Position numbers and translations under genes: made by a program
Assembly: GCF_963678635.1 (NCBI RefSeq)
Contig: NC_087069.1
Span: 30,790,776 to 30,854,775, forward strand
Origin: Symsagittifera roscoffensis
Taxonomy: Eukaryota > Xenacoelomorpha > Acoela > Convolutidae
Length of the DNA stretch: 64,000 nt
Direction: 5' to 3'
The notes under the pieces: model-generated
What the model saw: the letters and a program-made list of their open reading frames with translations, nothing else
What the model was told of the DNA's origin: nothing
Database searches by the model: none
Shown: positions 55,945 through 64,000 of the stretch, one piece after another
How positions within the stretch are numbered: the first letter of the stretch is position 1
How the letters are laid out: the number at the start of each line of letters is the position of its first letter

Positions 55945-56376
55945 GTTGATATAATTTTTAGTATTATGAGTGAGTACGTGGTTGAATATAATTTTGGAGC
56001 TTTAATAGAATCGGGTGTCTTGAGAAAGCTACATTTGTCAAAAGATTAGATGTTTTTTCCACTAAACTAGCAGAATGTAGTCTCGATCCGCCGGCTTCTG
56101 CGAAAGAGGCGACCGTCAAAATAGTCTTTTAACCAGCAGGAGGTAGTTTCCATCTGCCGAATTCTGGGTGATGGTCGCTTCTTCGCACAAAAATTTGCAA
56201 TATGGGTGAGTACATGGACGGAAACAAGTTTTTCTTAATCGGGATTTTATTAATCGAGTGTCTTGAGAAAGCTGCATTTGTCAAAAGATTAGATGTTTTT
56301 TCACTAAACTAGCAGAAGGTAGTTTCGCTCTGCCTGCTTCTGCGAAAGAGGCGACAGTAAAAATGTTTCTTTTAAC

Positions 56377-56448
56377 TAACAGGAGGTAGTTTCGATCTGC
56401 CGACCACTGGGTTGTGGGCCCAGCACGTTTCCAATGTGCCACCCCGCT
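56377..56448 (-). pseudogene. tRNA-iMet-like copy with anticodon CAC, recombinant 3' part
   Basis: The 5' half and anticodon arm match the CAC subfamily. The T arm (GGCAG ATCGAAA CTACC) is of B type, so this copy is an A/B recombinant. Confidence 0.55.
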
Positions 56449-57546
56449 GTTGATATAATTTTTAGTATTATGGTTGAGTACGTGGTTGAATATAATTTTG
56501 GAGCTTTAATAGAATCGGGTGTCTTGAGAAAGCTACATTTGTCAAAAGATTAGATGTTTTTTCCACTAAACTAGCAGAAGGTAGTCTCGATCCGCCGGCT
56601 TCTGCGAAAGAGGCGACCGTCAAAATAGTCTTTTAACCAGCAGGAGGTAGTTTCCATCTGCCGAATTCTGGGTGATGGTCGCTTCTTCGCACAAAAATTT
56701 GCAATATGGGTGAGTACATGGACGAAAACAAGTTTTTCTTAATCGGGATTTTTTTAATCGAGTGTCTTGAGAAAGCTGCATTTGTCAAAAGATTAGATGT
56801 TTTTTCACTAAACTAGCAGAAGGTAGTTTCGATCTGCCGGCTTCTGCGAAAGAGGCGACTGTAAAAATGTTTCTTTTAACTAACAGGAGGTAGTTTCGAT
56901 CTGCCGAATTCTGGGTGATGTTCGCTTCCTCGCACAAAAACTTGCAAAATGGGTGAGTACGTGGACGAAAATACTTTTTTATTCGATCTTTTTTAAATCG
57001 AGTGTCTTGAGAGAGCTGCATTTGTCAATAGATTAGATGTTTTTTAACTAAACTAGTAGAAGGTAGTTTCGATCTGCTGGCCTGTGCTTCAGCTGCGGCA
57101 CAATACTCTGGCTAATAGCCACCCTGACTTATTTGATTTAGATATTTTATCGAGTGTCCTGCGAAAGAGGCGACTGTCAAAATGTATTTTTAACTAGCAG
57201 GAGGTAGTTTAGATCTACAGACCTCTGGGTTAATTGATGGTCGCTTCTTCTCACAAAAATTTTCAATATGGGCGAATACGTGGACGAATATATTTTTTTT
57301 AAACCAAGCATTTGTTTTAATTGAGTGTATTGACAAAGCTGTATTTGTAAAAACATTTGATATTTTTTCACTAAACTAGTCGAAATAGTTTCCATCTGAC
57401 GTCCTCTGAGTGATGGTCGCTTCGCGCTTCAGCTGCACCACCCTACTCTGGTTAATAAGAACCTATTAGCAGGATTATTATAGGACGATTTTATCAAGTG
57501 TTCTGCGAAGGCTGCGGCTGTCAAAAATTTTTATATTTCAGTAAAC

Positions 57547-57618
57547 TAGCAGGAGGTATTTTCGACCTACCGACCACTGGGTTGTGGGCCCAGCACGTTT
57601 CCAATGTGCCACCCCGCT
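57547..57618 (-). pseudogene. tRNA-iMet-like copy with anticodon CAC
   Basis: It is nearly the same as 53079-53150, with the acceptor 3' side (TCCTGCT) as in 54460. The T stem has ATACC. Confidence 0.55.
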
Positions 57619-58724
57619 GTTGATATAATTTTTAGTATTATGGGTGAGTACGTGGTTGAATATAATTTTGGAGCTTTAATAGAATCGAGTGTCTTGAGAA
57701 AGCTACATTTGTCAAAAGATTAGATGTTTTTTCCACTAAACTAGCAGAAGGTAGTCTCGATCCGCCGGCTTCTGCGAAAGAGGCGACCGTCAAAAAATTC
57801 TTTTAACCAGCAGGAGGTAGTTTCCATCTGCCGAATTCTGGGTGATGGTCGCTTCTTCGCACAAAAGTTTGCAATATGGGTGAGTACATGGACGAAAACT
57901 AGTTTTTCTTACCGGGATTTTATTAATCGAATGTCTTGAGAAAGCTGCATTTGTCAATAGAATAGATGTTTTTTCACTAAACTAGCAGAAGGTAGTTTCG
58001 ATCTGCCGGCTTCTTCGAAAGAGGCGACTGTAAAAATGTTTCTTTTAACTAGCAGGAGGTAGTTTCGATCTGCCGAATTTTGGGTGATGGTCGCTTACTC
58101 GCACAAAAACTTGCAAAATGGGTGAGTACGTGGACGAAAATACTTTTTTTTCGATCTTTTTTAAATCGAGTGTCTTGAGAGAGCTGCATTTGTCAATAGC
58201 TTAGAGGCTTTTTCACTAATTTAGCAGAAGGTAGTTCCGATCTGCCAGCCTCTGGCAGATGATCGCTTTTTCGCACAAAAATTTGCAATATGGGTGAGTA
58301 CGTGGACGAAAACAAGTTTTTTTAATCGGGCTTTTTTTAATCGAGTGTCTTCAGAAAGCTGCATTTGTCAAGTGCATTAGATGTTTTTCCACTAAACTAG
58401 CAGAAGGTAGTTTCGATCTGCCGGTTTCTGGGTGATGTTTTTTTTCGCACAAAATTTTGCCATATGGGTGGGTACGTGAAGGAACATAATTTTTTTATCG
58501 AGTGTCTTGAGAAAGTTGCATTTATCAATAGGTTAGTTGTTTTTTCACTAAACTAGCAGAAGGTAGTTTCGATCTGCCGGTCTCTGTCTTAAGGTCGCTT
58601 CGCGCTTCCTCTGCACAACCCTACTTTTGCTAATATTCACCTATTAGCAGCATTATAGCAGGACACTTTTATCGAGTGTCCTGCGAAGGCTGCGACTGTC
58701 AAATTTTTTTGTATTTCACTTAAA

Positions 58725-58796
58725 TAGCATGAAGTACTTTCGATCTACCGACATCTGGGTTATGGGCCCAGGACGCTTCCGCTGCGCCACCCTGCT
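58725..58796 (-). pseudogene. tRNA-iMet-like copy (CAT), T arm decayed
   Basis: Acceptor 5' strand, D arm and anticodon arm (CTGGG CCCATAA CCCAG) are intact. The T stem 3' strand is GTACT and does not pair with GGTAG. Confidence 0.6.
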
Positions 58797-60233
58797 GTTG
58801 ATAACAGGTTGCCATTGCGAGATTGTTTTTGCTGATCCATAATTTAAGATGATGGCGTAAGGGTGGAGTAGACAATTCCCAGTAACATAAAAAGCTCTAA
58901 AAGCAGCGTTCTGCCGTTTTTAAATTTGAAAATGTTTTCGCATGAAAGTTTACAACATGGGTGAGTGCATGGACGAATATAATTTTTAGTAATATGGGTG
59001 AGTACGTGGACGATATAATTTTCGAGCTTTTATTAACACGAGTGTCTTGAGAAAGCTACATTTGTCAAAATATTAGATATTTTTCCACTAAACTAGCAGA
59101 AGGTAATTTCGATCGGCCGGCTTCTGGCAAATTTGCAATATGGGTGAGTACATGGACCAATAGAATTTTTTCAAACGCGCAATTTTCAAATCGAGTCTGT
59201 CAAAGCTGAGAGTGTAGAAATTTTCATGTTTCATTAAACTAGCGGAAGGTAGTTTCAATCTGACGGCTTCTGGGTGATGGTCGCTTCACATTTCCGCGGC
59301 GCCACCCTACTCTGGCTAAAAGCCACCCTGCCTTATTTGTCACAGATACTTTTATCAAGCGTTCCGCGAAAGCTGCGACTGTCAAAAAATTTTATGTTTC
59401 ACTAAATTAGCAGAAGGTAGTTTTGATCTGCTGGCCTGTGCTTCAGTTGCGGCACCCTACTCTGGCTAATAGCCACCCTGCCTTATTTGTTTTAGATATT
59501 TTATCGAATGTCCTGCGAAAGAGGCGACTGTCAAAAAGTTTTATGTTTCTTTCAACTAGCAGGAGGTAGTTCCGATCTGCTGCCTTCTGGGTGATGGTCG
59601 CCTCCTCGCACAAATGTTTGCAATATGGGTGAGTACGAGGACAAAACTACTTTTTTAATCGTTTTTTTTTCGATCGAGTGTCTTGAGAGAGCTGCATTTG
59701 TCAATAGCTTAGATGTTTTTTCACTAAATTAGCAGAAATTAGTTTTGATCTACCGGCCTCTGGCAGATGGTCGCTTTTTCGCACAAACAATTGCAATATA
59801 GTTGAGTACGTGAACGAAAACAAGTTTTTTTTTATCGGTTTTTTTTAATCGAGTTTCTTGAGAAAGCTGCATATGTCAATAGATTAGATGTTTTTAACTA
59901 AACTAGCAGAAGGTAGTTTCGGTATGCCGGCTTCTGGGTGATGGTTGTTTTTTTCGCACAAAAATTTGCAATATGGGTGAGTACGAGAAAGAATATAGTT
60001 TTTTTGACGAGTGTCTTGAGAAAGCTGCATTTATCATTATGTCAGTTGTTTTTTCACTAAACTAGCAGAAGGTAGCTTCGATCTGTCGCTCTCTGTATTA
60101 AGGTGGCTTCGCGCTTCCTCTGCACAACCCTACTTTTGCTAAAGTTCAACTAGTAGCATCATTATAGCAGGACACTTTCATTGAGTGTCCTGCAAAAGCT
60201 GCGACTTTTAAAAGTTTTTAAATTTCACTTAAC

Positions 60234-60305
60234 TAGCTTGAGATAGTTTCGATCTACCGACCTCTGGGTTATGGTTCCAGTACGCTTCCGCTGCGCCACC
60301 TTGCT
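60234..60305 (-). pseudogene. tRNA-iMet-like copy (CAT), relative of 51513
   Basis: The body is nearly the same as 51513-51584, but the acceptor 3' strand is changed (TCAAGCT) and no longer pairs. The following spacer is also shared with 51585-51660, so the two are copies of one larger segment. Confidence 0.6.
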
Positions 60306-61519
60306 GTTGGTAACAGATGGTCATTGCAAGTTTGTTTTTGCTGATCCATAATTTAAGATGTTGTCTTAAGGGTGGAGTAGACAATCCCCAGTAACATAAA
60401 AAGCTCTGGAAGCAGCTTTTCGCCGTTTTACTTTTTGAACACTTTTTTGCAGGAAAGTTTGCAATTTAAGTGAGTACATGGACAAATATAATTTTTAGTA
60501 ATATGGGTGAGTACATGGAATAATACAATTTTCGAGTTTTATTAAATCGAGTGTCTTGAGAAAGCTACATTTGTCAAAATATTAAATCTTTTTTCATTAA
60601 ACTATCATAAAGTAGTTTCGATCTGACGGTTTCTGGGTGGTGGTCGCTTCACGCTTCCGCGGCGCCATCCTACTCTGGCTAATAGGCACCCTGCCTTATT
60701 TGTTAAAGATACTTTTATCGAGTGTAATGCGAAAGCGGTGACTGTCAAAATGTTTTTTGTTTCTTCAAACTAGCAGGAGGTTGTTTCGCTCTACCGACCT
60801 CTGAGTTATGGTCACATCACGCTTCCGCTGCGCCAAGCTGCTGTTGATAATAGATTGCCTTTGCGTGTTTTTTTTTGCTGATATATAATTTAAGATGTTG
60901 TCGTAAGGGTGGAGTACCACAATCTCAACTAACTTGAAATAGATTGCCATTGCGAGTTTGTTTTTGCTGTTCCATTATTTAAGATGTTGTCGTAAGGGTG
61001 GAGTAGAAAATCCCCAGTACCATAAACATCTCTAGAAGCAGAGTTTCGCCGTTTTTAGTTTTGAAAACTTTTTTGCACGAAAGTTTGCAATATGGATGAG
61101 TATACGGACAAATAAAATTTTTAGTAAAATGGGTGAGTTTGTGAACGAAAATAATTTTTCTATTTCGAGTGTTTTGAGAAAGCTACAATTGTCAAAAGAT
61201 TAAATGTTTTTTCACTCCATCTGCCTGCTTCTGATTGATGATCGCTTCCTCGCACAAAAAATTGCAATATGGGTGAGTACGTGGACAAAAATAATTTTTT
61301 AAATCGATCTTTTGTTTTAATCGAGTGTCTTGAGAAAGCTGCACTTGTCAATTGATTAGACGTTTTATCACTATTTTAGCAGAGGGTAGTTTCAATCTGC
61401 CGGCCTGTGCTTCAGCTGCGACACCATAGTCTGGCTAATAGCCACCCTGCCTTATTTGATTTCGATACTTTTATCGAGTGTCCTGCGAAAGATACGACTA
61501 TCAAAAAGTTTCTTTTAAC

Positions 61520-61591
61520 TAGCATGGGGTAGTTTCGATCTACCGATCTCTGGGTTATGGGCATAGCACGCTTCCGCTGCGTCAACCTGCT
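61520..61591 (-). pseudogene. tRNA-iMet-like copy (CAT), anticodon stem weakened
   Basis: The anticodon arm is CTATG CCCATAA CCCAG with two mismatches, and the A-box is TGACGCAGCGG. The T arm is perfect. The same subfamily (GGGCATAGCACG on the plus strand) is seen at about 16300 in the inverted block. Confidence 0.55.
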
Positions 61592-62032
61592 GCTGAAAGT
61601 AATTTGTCCTTGCGAGTTTAGTTTTGCTGATATATAATTAAGGGTGTTGTCATAAGGGTGGAAAACTACAATCCCAAGTAACATGAAATTCTCTGGAAAC
61701 AGCGTTTCGCCGTTTATAAATTTAAAAAACTTTTGGCACAAAAATTTAAGTTATTTGTGAGTACGTGGACGTAAATCTTTTTTTTTAATCGTTTTTTTTT
61801 AAGTCGAGTGTCTTGAGAGAGGTACATTTCTCAATGGGTTCGTTGCTTTTTCACTAAACTAGCAAAAGGACGTTTCGATCTGCCTGTCTCTGTCTTATGG
61901 TCGCTTTGCGCTTCCTCTGCACAACCCTACTCTGGCTAAATTTCACCTATTCGCAGCATCAAAGCAGGACACTTTTATCGAGTGTCCTGCGAAAGCTGCG
62001 ACAGTCAAAAAATTTTATATTTTATTTAACTA

Positions 62033-62083
62033 CCGGCCTCTGGGTTATGGGCCCAGCACGCTTCAGCTGCGCTACTCTGCTGT
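62033..62083 (-). pseudogene. 3'-truncated tRNA-iMet-like copy (CAT)
   Basis: The copy is complete from the acceptor through an intact anticodon arm, then ends within the T stem (GGCCGGTAG) and joins the usual downstream spacer. The T loop and acceptor 3' strand are deleted. Confidence 0.55.
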
Positions 62084-63602
62084 TGATAACAGATGTCCAT
62101 TGAGAGTTTGTTTTTGCTGATCCATACTTTAAGATGTTATCGTAAGTATGGAGTAGACAATCCCCAGTAACACAAAAGGCTCTGGAAGCAGCGTTTCGCT
62201 GTTTTTAAATTTGAAAATTTTTTGAACGAAAGTTTGCAATATGGGTGAGTACGTGGAAGAATACAATTTTCGAGCTTTTTTTAAAACGAGTGTCTTCAGA
62301 AAGCTGCATTTGTCAATAGGTTAGATGCTTTTTTAATAAATTAGCAGAAAGTAGTTTTGATCTGCCGGCTTCTGGGTGATAGTCCCTTCCTCGCGCAAAG
62401 ATTTCCAATATGGGTGAGTACTTGGACGAATATAAATTTTTCTTAATCGAGCAATTTTTAATTCGAGTGTTTTGAGAAAGCTAGATTTGTCAAAATATTA
62501 GATCTTTTTTCACTAAACTAGCAAAAGGTGGTTTCGATCAAACGGCTTCTGGCTGATGGTCGCTTCACGCTTCCGCAGCGCCTCCCTACTCTGGCTAATA
62601 GCCACCCGGCCTAATTTTTTACAGACACTTTTATCAGTCGTCCCGCGAAAGCTGCGACTGTCAAAAAAATTTATGTTTCACGAAACTAGCAGGGGGTAGT
62701 TTTGATCTGACGGCTTCTGGCTGATGGTCGCTTCACGCTTCCGCAGCGCCACCCTACTCTGGCTAATAGCCACCCTGCCTTATTTGTTACAGATTCTTTT
62801 ATCGAGTGTAATGCGAAAGCGGTGACTGTCAAAATGTTTTTTGTTTCTTTAATTTTTCAGGAGGTTGTTTCGCTCTACCGACCTCTGGGTTATGGGCACA
62901 GCACGCTTCCGCTGCACCAACCTGCTGTTGATAATAGATTGCCATTGCGAGTTTATTTTTGCTGATATATGATATAGGATATTGTCGTAAGGGTGGAGTA
63001 CCACAATCCCAACTAACAATCCCACAATGGGTGAGTACGTGGACGAAAACAATTTTTTTAAATCGGATTTTTTTAATAGAGTGTCTTCAGAAAGCTGCAT
63101 TTGTCAACAGATTAGATGTTTTTCCACTAAACTAGCAGAAGGTAGTTTCGATCTGCCGGCTTCTGGGTGATGGTTTTTTTCGCACAAAGTTTTGCCATAT
63201 GGGTGGGTACGTGAAGGAACATAGTTTTTTCTATCGAGTGTCTTGAGAAAGCTGCATTTGTCAATAGATTAGATGCTTTTTCACTAAAATTCCAGAAAGT
63301 AGTTTCGATCTGCCGGCTTCTGGGTGATGGTTGCTTTTTCGCACAGAAAGTTGCAATATGGGTGAGTACGTGATGGAATATAGTTTTTTATCAAGTGTCT
63401 TGAGAAAGCTGCATATGTCAATAGATTAGATGTTTTTCACTAAACTAGCAGAAGGTAGTTTCTATCTGCCGGCCTGTGCTTCCCGGGTCCGCTGCGTCAC
63501 CCTAATCTGGCTAAAAGGCACCCTGCCTTATTTGATAGCTATACTTTTATCGAATGTTCTGCGAATGCTGCGACTGCCAATTTTATTAAGGTTTCACTAA
63601 AG

Positions 63603-63674
63603 TTGCAGGAGTTAGTTTCGATCTACCGACCTCTGGGATATGCGCCCAGCACGCTTCCGCTGCGCAACCCTGCT
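63603..63674 (-). pseudogene. tRNA-iMet-like copy (CAT), nearly intact
   Basis: The anticodon arm CTGGG CGCATAT CCCAG pairs fully. The D arm (TTGCGCAGCGG) has a changed base 9, the acceptor loses only its first pair, and the T stem has one mismatch. Confidence 0.6.
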
Positions 63675-64000
63675 ATTGATATTAGGTTGCCGTTGCGAGT
63701 TTGATTTTGCTGATATACTAATTAAGATGTTGTCATAAGTGTGGAGTACCACCACCCCAAGTAAGATAAAATGCTCTAGAAGCAGCCTTTCGCAGATTTT
63801 AATTTTGAAAATTTTTAAGCACACAAGTTTGCAATATAGGTGAGTACGTGGACGAATGTTATTTTTTTTGTTGGAGCTTTTTTTTTAATCGAGTGTCTTG
63901 AGAAAGCTGCATTTATCAATAGATTAGATGTTTTTTCATTGAACCTGCAATAGGTAGTTTCGATCTGCCGGCCTCTAAGTGAGGGTCGCTTTTCCGTTGT

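Larger units (their letters stand above)
53000..58200 (-). repeat. Higher-order duplications within the minus-strand satellite
   Basis: A segment with a B copy cut to GCCGGCTTCTGCGAAAGAGGCGAC and the following CAGGAGGTAGTTTCCATCTG block recurs at about 53.3, 56.1, 56.6 and 57.8 kb, with near relatives at 54.66, 54.9 and 55.15 kb. The A copies with anticodon CAC recur in step with them. Spacings vary (about 0.5-1.7 kb), indicating repeated unequal exchange. Confidence 0.75.
49151..64000 (-). repeat. tRNA-iMet-derived satellite, minus-strand block
   Basis: About 14.8 kb carry the same module as the plus-strand blocks, all on the minus strand and running to the window edge. Subfamilies appear in mirror order to the plus-strand block: the AGTCTAAGATTTATATTCG type near 50.0-50.3 kb, a type whose B copy reads TTTCCATCTCCCG at 52-57 kb, and the GCGGCGCC type at 59-62.7 kb. 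A 368-bp duplication near 49.15-49.88 kb truncates one A copy at about 49520. The final ~360 bp are ordinary spacer and B-type sequence. Confidence 0.85.

Noticed and set aside
8413-63824. Dozens of open frames of 60-137 codons with recurrent Cys/His/Lys-rich peptides, on both strands
   Set aside because: They translate the satellite spacers and tRNA-like units; the same peptides recur with the repeats, appear in several frames and break with each indel. No selection for coding is visible.
8350-64000. CRISPR-like or bacterial repeat array
   Set aside because: Repeats are long, degenerate, tRNA-derived and of variable spacing, and the window has a eukaryotic LTR element; no cas-like genes.
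8350-64000. Simple SINE cluster
   Set aside because: No poly-A or LINE-like 3' tails and no unrelated DNA between most units; tandem order and head-to-tail orientation over tens of kilobases fit a satellite better.

Overview
This window looks like a heterochromatin-like segment of an animal genome, probably an invertebrate. The evidence is an AT-rich sequence, an LTR retrotransposon of the Ty3/gypsy class, and tens of kilobases of satellite built from a gene for the metazoan initiator tRNA (tRNA-iMet, anticodon CAT). I see no intact ordinary protein-coding gene. Nearly every other open frame is a chance frame inside satellite repeats.

Positions 1-8349. A decayed Ty3/gypsy element lies on the minus strand. 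Reading right to left it has a candidate 5' LTR (about 7746-8289), a primer-binding-site candidate (7720-7742), gag (7520-6162), and then pol as protease (6127-5793), a linker carrying a macro domain (5627-4638), reverse transcriptase-RNase H (about 4641-2516) and integrase (2488-419). The macro domain resembles the ADP-ribose hydrolase TARG1/OARD1, and both catalytic residues of that family are kept. It sits between protease and reverse transcriptase and is the most notable item here. The copy is dead: in-frame stops, at least five frameshifts, a DTG-to-DPG protease change and a deletion in RNase H. No 3' LTR is visible in the window.

Positions 8350-45153. This is satellite on the plus strand, with inverted segments at 13644-14244 and 14659-17076. 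The basic module is a full-length iMet-like tRNA (type A), a spacer, a second tRNA-like copy that has lost its anticodon stem (type B), and a spacer with a recurring block about 25 nt long. Superimposed on this are a 671-bp triplication, a 1015-bp duplication, a run of about 498-bp units in a higher-order pattern, and duplications of about 2.9 and 2.6 kb. A different satellite of roughly 85-105 bp period (41930-43734) interrupts the array. It follows a stretch with three heat-shock-element cores and a TATA box, and it carries a MITE-like insertion. A 200-N assembly gap occupies 43735-43934.

Positions 45154-47612 are an inverted repeat with arms of about 855 bp and a spacer of about 750 bp. 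Beyond it the tRNA satellite runs on the minus strand to the end of the window. Satellite subfamilies recur in mirror order on the two sides, so this is the centre of a large old palindrome. A second foldback-like block (47793-49150) sits in the right arm.

Two tRNA copies (33444-33515 and 35369-35440) still fold as complete cloverleaves with a T-run terminator. Others are decayed, some with changed anticodons, including a five-member subfamily with anticodon CAC. Whether any are transcribed cannot be told from sequence.
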